Shown one piece after another: positions 1 to 10,761 of a DNA stretch of 49,632 nucleotides. Made by a program: the position numbers and the translations under genes. Below the pieces are notes generated by a model. The model did not search any database, was not told the DNA's origin, and was given only the letters and a program-made list of their open reading frames with translations. Positions within the stretch are counted from its first letter, which is position 1. Every line of letters begins with the position of its first letter. Source of the DNA: Guillardia theta CCMP2712 (taxonomy: Eukaryota > Cryptophyceae > Pyrenomonadales > Geminigeraceae); the NCBI RefSeq assembly GCF_000315625.1, contig NW_005434577.1, positions 76,621 through 126,252 of the forward strand, written 5' to 3'.

Positions 1-582
1 CATCTACTTGGCGGTGTGTGACGTGGCGTGTCAGAATTTGAATTCAAGATTCGGTGGGGGGAAGTTTCATGGGTTTTAATAAGACACTGAGGGAAGCGAT
101 AATAACATGAGATAAACTTACGTGGCAAGGAAGAGGAGGGAGAAAGAGAAGAGGGAGCGAGAGGGAGAGGATGGTTGAAATACAGCATGCTACAGCAGTC
201 ATGTCTGTCATTTCCTTCCTGGAGTCAGCGCACGATGTTGCCACCACCTGAGCATGTGAAGGTGAGGCGATGAAGGAGGAATGTAGGGAGAGGAACGAGG
301 AGCAAGCGATGCGGATAGCAGCAGCAGCATTGGGAGTAGAAGCAGGAGGAGGAAGAGGAAGTGAAGGAGGGGGGGGAGATGCGTATCATTACGCTGGGGC
401 CCTGGAGGTCTCTTGTAAGAAAGTTCCTTTGGCCTCCTCCTTCGCTTCCTGCCCTGCTAGTCGGAACGTCTTGGGGACGCTGGGGACGTGAGTAGGAAGG
501 CGGTGAATAGCTTCCTGCATGAGCCGCTCTGTTCCAACAGTCCGGATAAGTCCAACCTGGTGAGCATCTCAACTCCTCCTCT

Positions 583-583
<1 letters not shown>

Positions 584-653
<70 letters not shown>
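584..653. repeat. (GCTCCT)n hexanucleotide microsatellite
   Basis: About eleven and a half uninterrupted copies of GCTCCT. The same hexamer, or its complement, recurs at 1692-1795, 2715-2775 and 48474-48632. As a multiple of three it stays open in several frames, giving spurious Ala-Pro, Leu-Leu or Ala-Gly translations. Confidence 0.95.
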
Positions 654-865
654 GGGCTCTTCTACCCAACATCACTGCCATCTCTTATTCCTCCTCTCCT
701 CACCGTCATCCTTCACTGTCTCCCCCTCATATTGCTGTCATTCTCCACAACTCTCCGCTCTCTCCCCCTCCCCTTCTCGTACATTCGGCCACTCCGTCAG
801 CAGCTGCCATTGAACTTCAGCATCATCGGTTGAATGAAGAGACTGTAGCCTGTAATGCCATCAAT

Positions 866-894
866 CCTCCTCCTCCTCCTCCTCCTCCTCCTCC

Positions 895-931
<37 letters not shown>
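866..931. repeat. compound (CTC)n-(CAT)n microsatellite
   Basis: A run of CTC triplets passes directly into about twelve CAT triplets. A further CTC run lies at 1057-1091. Confidence 0.9.
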
Positions 932-1544
932 GTCGTGTTTCTCCTCTCCATTTTTCCTCCACTCTCCAATTTCGTCTTTCTCCTTCTTGTCCTGCTCCTG
1001 CTCCCCCAACGCTCGTTTCATTCTTTACTTGCTCTCGTCGCTTTCCTCTACCCCATCCTCCTCCTCCTCCTCCTCCTCCTCCTCCTCCTCCTTCCTGCTC
1101 GCTCGCTCGCTCTGTCGTCTCTTTTCTCGCCTCCATCCTCTCCCCTTCTCTCCTGCTGCTGCTCCTCTTCCCGGCCCTCGCACCTTGGGACAGACGGCTG
1201 AGGTACTGCAGTGCGGAAGAACCAGGAGGGCAGGGGGGGCACAGTAGGCAGCTGCACGAGTTTCGCCTCCTGCGACGTTTCACCGGTGGGAGGGGAGGAG
1301 GCTGAAGAGAGAGAGAAGGGGATAGGACAAACGATGGTGAAGAGAACGTCGAGCAAACAAGTTTGAGGAGAGAAATGGAGAAGAGGAAGAGGAGAGGAGA
1401 AGCAGGAAAGAGGCGGAGGTGAGGGAATGGAGTGGATGGTAAGAAGAGCGGGATGGGAAGAGATAAGAATGGGAAGGAAGGATGAGAAGTAGACCTGTTC
1501 AGCAAGAAATTTTGCCCGGATCTCTGCCCATCTGAGTAGCAGAA

Positions 1545-2914
<1,370 letters not shown>

Positions 2915-2978
2915 CCTCGAGTGACTTCGAGCGATCTGGTCCAGCTGGCAGCAGACAGTCAGGTGTCAAACTTGACAG

Positions 2979-4367
2979 TCAGGTGCTAGCCTTCTTCATG
3001 GCGTCTTCCACAGACTGGTCGATCGACTGGCGGGGCAAGGAAGGGTGTCAACCACGAGGAGCTCGAGTCAAAGAGCTCTCCCACAACCTCGTCCTTGTTG
3101 GTCTCGATCTCGGTCACGTCGCCTTCCTCCACCGCCCGGAGACAAACGTTGACGGCCTCAATCATCTTGTTCCATCAAATTGTCATCGTCATCGTCATCG
3201 TGATAGTCGTTGTCATCATCGTCGTCGTCGTCGTCATCATCATCGTTATGCTCCTCCTCATCCTCCACCACCACCACCACCTCCTCCTCCTCCTCCTCCT
3301 CTTCCCAAACGAAAGTTCTGACCTTTCGCAGTAGTCGATGGTTGTGCTCTGCCTCCTTCCTCTTCATCTTCAGTTCCTGCGCATCTCTTTGCGCTCTGCT
3401 GCTGGCCGCCTTCGCGTTCTTCTGCTCTTCATCATCTCCATTCCTTGAAGCTGAATCTTTGTCATTGAGGCTGCCCTGCTTCTGATTCATCCCCTCAAAA
3501 TCCTGCAACGGTCACGACATTCAAGACACGGAGGAGAAAGTCTCTTCACCTCTCCAGCTCTCTCGCACTGGACTTCAGCGTCCACTTTCTCCGGAGGGGC
3601 CATACTTGCCATCTTTCCCAGCATCGCTTCGAGTTCAGCACGGTTCTTCTCCTCCTCATCTTTCAGCTTCTGGAATTCTTCCTGCATTCTCCCGAGCTCC
3701 TTCGTCACTTTGTTCAACTCCTCTTGGGCCTCGTTCAGCTCGCTTGTCTTGTCCTCCAGTTCCTCTTTTAACGTCTCATTCGCAGTTTGACTCTCTTCTA
3801 GCTCTGCGCATTTCTGCCCAACAGTTCAATCAGCACTTTCCGTCCTATCCACCCCCTGACCTGGTCGTACTGGGCCTTATCTATCCCAGACTTCATCGTC
3901 GGCACATACTTGGCGAGGGAGCTCAGCCGAGGTTTGTTCATGAAGGAAGGCTTCGAGGACGACCCATCCTCGTCCTTGTTCTTCAGCTTGAGCTCAAGTT
4001 CTAGAATCTGATGCTCCAGCGACTCGTTTTCCCCCCTCATCATCTCAACCTGGGACACGAGCTCTTTGTTCTGCATCATCAACCCCGTGGCCGCCTGGAA
4101 GAGGCGTCAGTAGCGCAGCAAGCGAAGAGGAGCTCGGCATCAAGGAACGAGTAGAGAGAGGAGAGCGAGGAGAGCGAGGAGAGCTGAAGCAAATGCACAC
4201 TGTAGCACCTCTTCCAGTAGCCTGACGGCGTTGTTCAGCTCCTGAGAGCCCTTCTCCAGCTCCTCTCCTCTGCTCATGTCCACCGTGCCCTTCATCCCCA
4301 GCACCAAGTCCAGCATGGCGGTGCTCCGCTGCAGCACGAGCATTACCGAGCCCTCAAGCGGGACCAT
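2979..4367 (-). CDS. coiled-coil protein of unknown function, six exons
   Basis: Exons: 4209-4367, 3861-4094, 3550-3813, 3323-3502, 3088-3165, 2979-3026. Each exon is a whole number of codons (53, 78, 88, 60, 26, 16 including the stop), all introns are phase 0 GT-AG, and the product is 320 residues. Exons 2-4 are rich in Glu, Lys, Leu and Gln with heptad-like spacing (LEHQILELELKLKNKDED, TKELGRMQEEFQKLKDEEE), so a long coiled coil is expected. No catalytic motif is visible. Intron 4 (3166-3322) is a trinucleotide repeat with no stop in the upstream frame, so retention would add a long acidic tail. The ATG at 4367 is chosen because the sequence becomes protein-like there; an in-frame ATG at 4442 is possible. 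Family unknown; probably structural or cytoskeletal, which is inference. Confidence 0.65.
3178..3302. repeat. imperfect trinucleotide repeats (CAT/CGT then CAC then CTC)
   Basis: Stretches of ATC/GTC, CAC and CTC triplets inside intron 4 of the coiled-coil gene. Read on the gene strand they are GAG, GTG and GAT/GAC codons. Confidence 0.85.
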
Positions 4368-4556
4368 GGCGGCGCTGGTCAAGAGTTGACGTCTCGACCG
4401 TTGATGGAGGAAACAAAAAACACCTTTACACCTCTGCATCAATTGTTTTTTTCAGTAAGGTCTGTTCAAATTCAAGTGACGCGGCCGGCCCCGGGCCCGG
4501 TGCAGGGCCCCTCAATCACCCCAGTCAAGTATTATTGATGTGGAGTAAATCTAACT
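4368..4556. other. spacer with GC-rich palindromic core
   Basis: Short spacer between the coiled-coil gene and the fragment abutting the retrotransposon. Around 4480-4510 it carries clustered GGCC, CCCGGG and GGGCCC palindromes. Nothing else is recognised. Confidence 0.5.
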
Positions 4557-4851
4557 TCATTCGTCGATATCATTACTGGCAAACATCACTAATTCAGAAA
4601 CTACATCTAGCAATCCACAAGCATGTAAGTTTGAAACTGCTCTTTCGATATTGCATATCGCAGCGAACTCATGCTCCGATGTCTTCTTTTGTGCTTGACA
4701 CAGAGAGTCGTGCTCACTCAGAATCCTTCGGATGATTTTACATCGGGTGTTGCCGTCAAGGGTTCTGAACGTTTCACAAACTGTCTGAATGAACAGCTCG
4801 GAGTCTGCCTTGGTATGCTTCTTTGGGGGACATGGATCAACATGCTCATCC
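4557..4851 (-). pseudogene. protein-like fragment cut off by the left LTR
   Basis: An open frame of about 98 residues reads away from the LTR boundary and stops at 4557. Its composition is protein-like (FIQTVCETFRTLDGNTRCK, then CNIERAVSNLHACGLLDVV), unlike the low-complexity frames nearby. Its upstream part is missing and the LTR begins at the next base, so it looks like an exon or gene truncated when the element arrived or was rearranged. The sequence on the far side of the element does not continue it. Confidence 0.35.
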
Positions 4852-5076
4852 TGTTGTATACACAACACAGAGGTTCAGAACGAGGCTAAGTAGAAGTTAG
4901 GAGATAACTTGAGAGCAAGAGAACAAAGGTAGACTACGTTTACTTAAGGTAAACTGCACACACGCACTGCGCACGGTAGTGCATGCGCGTCAAAGGGAGG
5001 CCCTATTTAGATGTCAGGGCGGATACTAAGTACCCGTACGAGTATCCGAGACGTCCGGATCCTCACGGATACAACA
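4852..5076 (-). repeat. 3' LTR of the retrotransposon
   Basis: 225 bp, starting TGTTGTAT and ending ATACAACA, so the ends form an eight-base terminal inverted repeat with the usual TG...CA termini. It matches the copy at 10536-10760 at 224 of 225 positions. Confidence 0.97.
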
Positions 5077-5087
5077 TCGCTCCCATC
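5077..5087 (-). other. probable polypurine tract
   Basis: On the element strand the eleven bases immediately before the 3' LTR are GATGGGAGCGA, nearly all purine. This is the expected position for plus-strand priming in an LTR element. Confidence 0.5.
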
Positions 5088-5148
5088 TGCGCTTGACAAC
5101 ATAGTTCCATCTTGTCCTTCGCTGTCACATGAGGATCGACGACGAGGA

Positions 5149-8100
5149 TCAATTGTCTGAATCAGAAGAGTCCGACGGCGGAAGCGCGGAGGTGGGGAGA
5201 GCTTGAAAGTCCTGACGGGCTTCGAATTGACGAATCAATTCACGCAATCCTGTCTTGCGTTGCAGAAGATGCGCAGGCAACCAAGTGCTTTCGCTAGCTT
5301 GATTGTAACCAGTCCATTTGACGAGATATTGAGTGCCACGGCCACGACGACGTTTGCTGAGAATGCTCTCGATTTCATATTCGAGGCCGTCGCGAGTGAC
5401 GAGCGGGTCAGGCGGTAGGTCTGGCGACATGTAAGCAGGATCTCTGTCGACGTGAGGTCGAAGCCACTTGATGTTGATCACGGTGTTCCTGATGGAAGCA
5501 AAGCGCGATGAGACTTCGAGACGCACAGTGTTGTCCGAGACAAACTCCAGGATGCGAAAAGGGCCGACGAAGCGAGGGTTGAGCTTGGCAGAAGCGTCGG
5601 GAAGGTTGAGGTTGGCAGTGGAGAGCCAGACCATGTCACCAACTTGGTAACTGCAGGGTCGACGAGCAAGAGCTAGGCGATCCTCGGTGGCACGAGCAGC
5701 TTGTTCCAGGGCGTCACGAGCGGCTTGAGCGCTGACTTCAGAGGCTTCGATGATGGAATCTAACGTTTCCTCCTGATGATCAGCGGCAGCTGGAAGAGTG
5801 AGCTGAGTGCGGATCTGCTTGCCAAACATCACTTCGAAGGGGCTGAGTCCAGTAGGACGTCGCACGGCGGCGTTAAGATGGGTCTCCAGGATGGGAAGAT
5901 ACTTGTCCCAGTCGGCACGAGGGTACTGATTGCAGTAGATGCGAAGAGCTTCGAGCACAACTGAGTTCATACGCTCGGGTCGGCCGTTGCTTTGAGGCAT
6001 GAAGGGCGACGAATGCTTGACGTGAACGTTGAGCATCTTGAAAAGCGCATTCCAGAACTTGGAGGTAAAGATGGCAGCGTTGTCGCTGATGAGAACCTTG
6101 GGAAGGCCTTGCGAACGAAACACTGTCTCGATGAACTTCTGAGCGGCTTGCTCAGAGGTAATGGTTTTACGACAAGGTGTCAGGTACACCCGTCCTGTGA
6201 ACTCATCAATGAAGAGTAAAATAGAATCATTCTTATCTGAGGTCCGAGGTAGGCCAGTGAGGAGGTCGAGAGACACGACTTCGAATCGGTTGGCCGGCAC
6301 TGCGTGGGAGTGCGGGTTGCCCATCTGCGTTTGGCGATAGGACTTGCCTTGAAGACAGTGAGTACACGAGAGGATGTACAGCTCGGTGTCCTTGCGGAGT
6401 TGAGGCCCGTAGACGGTCGCGGCGAGTTGTAAGTAGGTCCGCGAGAATCCAAGGTGAGACTGCAGATCGTGAGCACGTTGCAAGACTTCGCGCCGAAGAG
6501 CTTGAGGAATGCAGAGGCGCACGCGACGTAACGAATCTGTGTAGAAGAGTAGGCCGTCGTCGAGATGATACCGGGAAACAACTGTCTTGGATTGCAGACG
6601 TCGAATGATGTCCTGACTGAACGAGCAGGCAGGGTAAGCGGCTCGAATAGCTTCGGTAAGCGGTTCGAGGGTGCTCACGGTGAACGCAAGCAAGTATCCG
6701 TCTTCAGGACGGATGAGCTGCTCATGATGCGGAGCATCAGTGGAAAGGGCAGGGAGAGGAACTTCGTCCTGGCGGCTGAGAGCATCAGGCACGATGTTTT
6801 CGGAGCCTTTCACATAGCGAAACTCGGTGATAGCAAACTCGCTGAGGGTCTGGAGCCAGCGGATGAGACGACTGCTGAGCTCTTTCTGAGTTTGGAAGTA
6901 GGTCAAAGCCTGATGATCAGTAAAGACTTTGAACGCGATGCCAAGAAGATAAAAGCGAAAAAACAAGAGAGTATCCTTGATTGCAAGAAGTTCGCGCTCA
7001 GTGGCATGATGGCGCTGTTCGGTTGACGTAAGCTTGCGACTGTAGAAACCGACTACGCGAGCGGATCCTTGAGCGGGCTGTTGTAAAAGAACACCTCCGA
7101 TACCGACATTGGATGCGTCGCAATGTACTTCCGTGGGCAGAGTTGGATCAAAGTGATGAAGAATCGGCTGGGAGGTCAAGGCGGCTTTGAGAGAATCAAA
7201 GGCCTGTTGACACTCAACGGTCCAAGCAAAAGCGACGCCTTTACGAAGGAGATCAGTGAGCGGGGCAGCAATCATCGAAAAGTTTCGGATAAATTTGCGA
7301 TAATATGACGCCAGTCCGAGGAACATTTTGACATGCTTGGCTGTAGTAGGCGTCGGCCAAGCGGAAATAGCAGCGGTCTTGGCGGTCTGCGTGGTCACAC
7401 CTTCAGCAGACACATGATGACCGAGGAAATCGACACTGGTGCGAAAGAATTGAGCCTTAGATTTCTTGAGAAAAAGTTGATTTTGACGACAACGGTCCAA
7501 GACGGCTCGAACATGATCAGCATGTTCTTCCCATGTCGAATAGGTGCCGATCACGATGTCATCGATGTATGCGAATGCAGCCGGAAGATCATGAAGGACT
7601 TGTTGAATAAATTCTTGAAAGATGCTGGTGGCTGTAACAAAGCCGAATGGCAGGCGCTTGTATTGAAAGCGACCTATGGGGGTGACGAACGCAACGTACT
7701 TGCGGTCGGAAGCGCGCACTAGCAGTTGCCAGAAGCTTTTGATACAATCCAAGGTAGTGACGCAGAGCTGCGTGTTAGGACGTCTAGCAGCCTGACCTTG
7801 GCGAACGATGTCCGCGAGACGTTCGAGCATCTCGTCGACCGTGGGAGTAGAGACTTTCGGTTGATTCAAGACGACCTGGTTCAAGCGGCGCAGATCACAG
7901 CAAAAGCGATAACTCTTGGGATCAAGTGGGGAGCGAGGGTCGTTTGGGCGTCGAGAGAAGAGTACGGGAAAGCCAAACTCACTGGATGACGGCTCAATGA
8001 TGTCATGCTCAAGCATATATTCGATGGTGGCTTTCAATTCGCCTTCCAGGTGAAGCGGCACGCGATATGGGCGGCTGTTAATAGGCAATGTCCCGGGCTT

Positions 8101-8997
8101 GAGATGAATCTCGGCTTCGAACGAGCGATTAAGCTTGAGGTTGGTCGGAAGGTCGTCGACCAAGATGTCTGCATATTCAGTGCAGAGGTCGGCAGCTAGG
8201 CGAGCTGGGGTACCCGTGAGGGGGTCGGTAGTGGATGCTGAGGACGAGTCCGGAGCGATAGCCATACATTGCACAAGGAACCACTCGTCCTCCGGATGGG
8301 CAGCGCGAAGGGCATGCGCATCCGTCAGCGAGAGTGTTGTGACGGCCAGCACAGAGTTGTCGTAAGGAATCTGGTGCAGACTTGGCAGACAGACGGGCTT
8401 GGCTGATGACTTGCTGTCCACGTAGACTTCGCGTGTCTTGGGATGATAGACAGCGTTGTGAGCGTGTATCCACTGGAGGGAGAAGATCAGTGGCTGGGAA
8501 CAATTCGGTAAGATATGAAACGTATCTGTAAAAGAAAGACGTCCAATGCGATAGGTCAGCGAGATGGCGCCGAGAGTTTCCACGCGCCGATTGTCGGCGA
8601 CTTGAACCACAAATCGATGTTCGCGAGAAATGCGAGTGTCAGCGATTTTCAGCTGGCGAAGAAGTTGCTGGGAGACGATGTTGAGTGTAGCACCATGGTC
8701 CAGCAGAGCAACGGTTTCTGTTGCAGACGCATTCGAGGATGAACCGAAACAAACAGGTAAGCGAATGAGTTCGGGTAAGATGAGCTCGAGAGTAGCCGAA
8801 TTGCAACTCTGACTCGGGGCCAAGCAGGGGCAGAGGTTGATCTGACCCGTGGAAGAAGACGTGAGGGTGGTACACGTCGCAGGAGGCAGCACAAAAGAGC
8901 TTGGCAAAGACGTACGGGTGCTGGAACCTGGTAAGGGAGGGGCATTAAGCGAATTGCCGGCAGGAAGGTCTGTGGACCCCCTCTTTCCTGCCGTCAC
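5149..8997 (-). CDS. pol: Pol polyprotein (protease-RT-RNase H-integrase-chromodomain)
   Basis: Open frame of 1,282 residues without breaks. The protease motif is LLDHGA at residues 98-103; retropepsins normally have Ser or Thr after the catalytic Asp, and here it is His. Reverse transcriptase spans about 270-560, with TTLDCIKSFWQ and the YIDD box at 477-480. RNase H follows, with HCDASN near 627. The integrase zinc region has the His-His-Cys-Cys pattern (H843, H848, C878, C881), and the catalytic triad is D911, D972, E1008, i.e. the D-D-35-E spacing. A GPF-type segment (VGPFRILEF) and a chromodomain (YLVKWTGY) close the protein. The frame is -1 relative to gag. There is no ATG at its 5' end (the first codon in frame here is GTG), so it is most likely expressed by frameshifting at GGGAAAC (9006-9000). 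It copies the element RNA and integrates the cDNA. Autonomy is doubtful because gag is damaged. Confidence 0.95.
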   Translation of the reverse strand: MTAGKRGSTDLPAGNSLNAPPLPGSSTRTSLPSSFVLPPATCTTLTSSSTGQINLCPCLAPSQSCNSATLELILPELIRLPVCFGSSSNASATETVALLDHGATLNIVSQQLLRQLKIADTRISREHRFVVQVADNRRVETLGAISLTYRIGRLSFTDTFHILPNCSQPLIFSLQWIHAHNAVYHPKTREVYVDSKSSAKPVCLPSLHQIPYDNSVLAVTTLSLTDAHALRAAHPEDEWFLVQCMAIAPDSSSASTTDPLTGTPARLAADLCTEYADILVDDLPTNLKLNRSFEAEIHLKPGTLPINSRPYRVPLHLEGELKATIEYMLEHDIIEPSSSEFGFPVLFSRRPNDPRSPLDPKSYRFCCDLRRLNQVVLNQPKVSTPTVDEMLERLADIVRQGQAARRPNTQLCVTTLDCIKSFWQLLVRASDRKYVAFVTPIGRFQYKRLPFGFVTATSIFQEFIQQVLHDLPAAFAYIDDIVIGTYSTWEEHADHVRAVLDRCRQNQLFLKKSKAQFFRTSVDFLGHHVSAEGVTTQTAKTAAISAWPTPTTAKHVKMFLGLASYYRKFIRNFSMIAAPLTDLLRKGVAFAWTVECQQAFDSLKAALTSQPILHHFDPTLPTEVHCDASNVGIGGVLLQQPAQGSARVVGFYSRKLTSTEQRHHATERELLAIKDTLLFFRFYLLGIAFKVFTDHQALTYFQTQKELSSRLIRWLQTLSEFAITEFRYVKGSENIVPDALSRQDEVPLPALSTDAPHHEQLIRPEDGYLLAFTVSTLEPLTEAIRAAYPACSFSQDIIRRLQSKTVVSRYHLDDGLLFYTDSLRRVRLCIPQALRREVLQRAHDLQSHLGFSRTYLQLAATVYGPQLRKDTELYILSCTHCLQGKSYRQTQMGNPHSHAVPANRFEVVSLDLLTGLPRTSDKNDSILLFIDEFTGRVYLTPCRKTITSEQAAQKFIETVFRSQGLPKVLISDNAAIFTSKFWNALFKMLNVHVKHSSPFMPQSNGRPERMNSVVLEALRIYCNQYPRADWDKYLPILETHLNAAVRRPTGLSPFEVMFGKQIRTQLTLPAAADHQEETLDSIIEASEVSAQAARDALEQAARATEDRLALARRPCSYQVGDMVWLSTANLNLPDASAKLNPRFVGPFRILEFVSDNTVRLEVSSRFASIRNTVINIKWLRPHVDRDPAYMSPDLPPDPLVTRDGLEYEIESILSKRRRGRGTQYLVKWTGYNQASESTWLPAHLLQRKTGLRELIRQFEARQDFQALPTSALPPSDSSDSDN

Positions 8998-8999
8998 TC

Positions 9000-9006
9000 G
9001 TTTCCC
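9000..9006 (-). promoter_or_regulatory. -1 ribosomal frameshift slippery heptamer G GGA AAC
   Basis: In the gag zero frame the bases read TCG GGA AAC GAG TGA, so G GGA AAC matches X XXY YYZ. It lies one codon before the gag stop, and a -1 slip enters the pol frame exactly (next codons CGA GTG ACG). The same heptamer is a known gag-pro shift site in some retroviruses. A stimulatory downstream structure was not assessed. Confidence 0.7.
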
Positions 9007-9333
9007 GAGGATCGGGCCGAGATGGTTTGGAGGGCAGCCAACAGCTGAGTGTGGCGCTCCTCTTCACGAGAATACCTGTCTTGAGTAGCTTTCCAAGCTG
9101 GACAGTCGGGCTTGACATGTCCTTTCTCCTGGCAGTAGTAGCAGCGAACTTCGCGTGGTTTCTTAGAACCGCGTGCAGAATTACCTTTCCCTTGGGCAGA
9201 ACCAGCGCCTTTTCCGCGAAGTTAACCAGACGAAGAGGAGGAGGCTTGAGCAGCAGCAGCAGAAGCAGAAGGTGTCGACATCGAGCGATTGGACGGCTCA
9301 AGTAACTTCTGTGTGTAGGCGACAAGTTGAGAC

Positions 9334-9366
9334 GGTGCCGCTATGTTTTGAAAACATAGCGGCACC
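9334..9366. repeat. perfect 33-bp palindrome inside gag
   Basis: GGTGCCGCTATGTTTT (9334-9349), a single G spacer, then its exact reverse complement (9351-9366). The reading frame of gag changes across it. This could be an inverted duplication from a template switch or a fold-back insertion. Confidence 0.95.
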
Positions 9367-10517
9367 TATTCCGTAGTGGTCGCGATAAATGGCGAACCAG
9401 GTATGCAGCGAGCCACGCGTCTGAGCGTGAGAGAACCCATTGATGAAGAGACGTAAGGTCGTGTCATTGACGTAAAGAACTGCTGGGCTGACTTGCTTCT
9501 CAAGTGTCTTGAGCAAGGTCGTAGCACGCGCCAAATAAGCCCAAGCATTCTCCGCAGAGGACTGCTTCAGCGGGCGCCATGCAGTTGCGGAGCTGATTGC
9601 CAAACTCGGTCCAGGAAAGACGATGGATGTCCATCTGCGAGGGATAGATACAATCGAGCATCACCATTACCTCTTCCGTAATCAACGGGCATATGGATTG
9701 CACCCATTTGGCTTCGGGGATCTCTTGCGAGGCCAGAGCTCGTGAACACTGCCGAAGAAAGTCATCGATCGAACGTGTATCGGTCATACCCTTGTAGGTG
9801 GGGATGCGGCTCCCGTTAAATTTGGGCGCCACGGTGGGAGTAGGCAGAACTTGGAAAGTGTCCGTCGAAGGCGCGGATGGCGGAGTGAGCTGAGCTGGCA
9901 CGATGCTGTCCGATGGGACCTTCAGGGGGACGGAATTCATAGATGGAGCTGGCATCGGCGTGAGGACAGCATCCGACAGGGGCGCCTGGCCGGTCAGCAT
10001 GGAGAGCTGAGGCGCCAGCACGGCAAGACGTGGGTCATTGTCGGCTAAGATGGCACAAATGTGGCCGAGCAGTTGGAGGCATTTGTCTGTTTTAGCATCC
10101 AACGCTGCGAGGTGATCAGAAGAAAAATTTTCTGACCTGGGCAGACATGCAGGATTTGCAGAAGAGGCTGCTCGTGGTTGAGCTGTCTCGACTGATCTTG
10201 GAACATTTGGTTGGGAAGCGTCCTCCCCGATTCGGGCCCGTTGCTCCACGCCTGCTGGCATGATGCTTTGCATGTCTCCGCTCATAATAAGTTGTGTCGG
10301 GATAATCTCGGCGTCCGTTCCATGAGCACTAAGAATTTCCGTTTCCCGAGCAGGGGAGATCGATTCTTGAATCTCCATTCCCTCTTGTTCGCTACCAGAG
10401 TCTTCTTCTTGAATGAATCTTAACTCTGATTGTCTGCTTCTTGACGATGGGCTTCTCCCTGAAGCAGCTTGCTTTCTGTATCCTGTTCCTCTACCGTACT
10501 TCGATGGCATGAATGAA

Positions 10518-10535
10518 CCAACTTCGCTTCCAGAA
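10518..10535 (-). other. probable primer-binding site
   Basis: On the element strand the bases next to the 5' LTR are TTCTGGAAGCGAAGTTGG. A TGG starting three bases after the LTR is the usual complement of a tRNA 3' CCA. The primer tRNA was not identified. Confidence 0.4.
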
Positions 10536-10760
10536 TGTTGTATACACAACACAGAGGTTCAGAACGAGGCTAAGTAGAAGTTAGGAGATAACTTGAGAGC
10601 AAGAGAACAAAGGTAGACTACGTTTACTTAAGGTAAACTGCACACTCGCACTGCGCACGGTAGTGCATGCGCGTCAAAGGGAGGCCCTATTTAGATGTCA
10701 GGGCGGATACTAAGTACCCGTACGAGTATCCGAGACGTCCGGATCCTCACGGATACAACA
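10536..10760 (-). repeat. 5' LTR of the retrotransposon
   Basis: 225 bp with TG...CA ends and the same terminal inverted repeat as the other LTR. The only difference is T at 10646 for A at 4962. The element promoter should lie here. Confidence 0.97.
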
Positions 10761-10761
10761 A

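Larger units (their letters stand above)
1..1544. other. microsatellite-rich region without a supported gene
   Basis: Long open frames exist on both strands, but they are low-complexity translations (poly-Leu, poly-Ser, Ala-Pro, poly-Asp) of the simple repeats at 584-653, 866-931 and 1057-1091. The rest is purine-rich or pyrimidine-rich. I see no splice-consistent, protein-like exon here. The 3' end of the minus-strand gene that starts at 2914 may reach into the right edge: an acceptor-like site precedes a short frame that stops near 1500. Confidence 0.5.
8994..10510 (-). pseudogene. gag: gag, disrupted by frameshifts and a stop
   Basis: The ATG at 10510 opens a frame with a long Ser/Pro-rich N-terminus and a capsid-like segment (FNGSRIPTYKGMTDTRSIDD, then LSWTEFGNQL). 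Near 9560-9590 the protein-like signal moves to another frame (AENAWAYLARATTLLKTLEK). It moves again at the perfect 33-bp palindrome 9334-9366. The third segment contains an in-frame TAA (9222-9224). It then encodes a CCHC zinc knuckle, CYYCQEKGHVKPDC (CX2CX4HX4C), around 9103-9144, and ends at TGA 8996-8994. The knuckle would bind element RNA during particle assembly. Given nearly identical LTRs, the damage is either very recent or partly sequencing or assembly error. Confidence 0.8.
4852..10760 (-). mobile_element. Ty3/gypsy chromovirus-type LTR retrotransposon
   Basis: A 5,909-bp element on the minus strand: 5' LTR 10536-10760, primer-site region, gag 10510-8994 (broken), pol 8997-5149 (open), purine tract, 3' LTR 4852-5076. 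Pol order is protease, reverse transcriptase, RNase H, integrase, chromodomain. Integrase after RT is diagnostic of Ty3/gypsy rather than copia, and the C-terminal chromodomain places it with chromoviruses, which target chromatin marks. The LTRs differ at one of 225 positions (4962 versus 10646), so insertion was recent. No target-site duplication is visible: the five bases before 4852 (CATCC) do not match those after 10760 (AGATG). Confidence 0.95.

Noticed and set aside
488-1505. Long open frames on both strands at the left end
   Set aside because: Their length is due to triplet and hexamer microsatellites; translations are homopolymeric or dipeptide repeats.
4840-4852. Target-site duplication of the retrotransposon
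   Set aside because: The bases outside the two LTRs do not match at any length from four to six.
5203-8742. Plus-strand open frames opposite pol
   Set aside because: They are short shadows of an intact, domain-rich pol frame.
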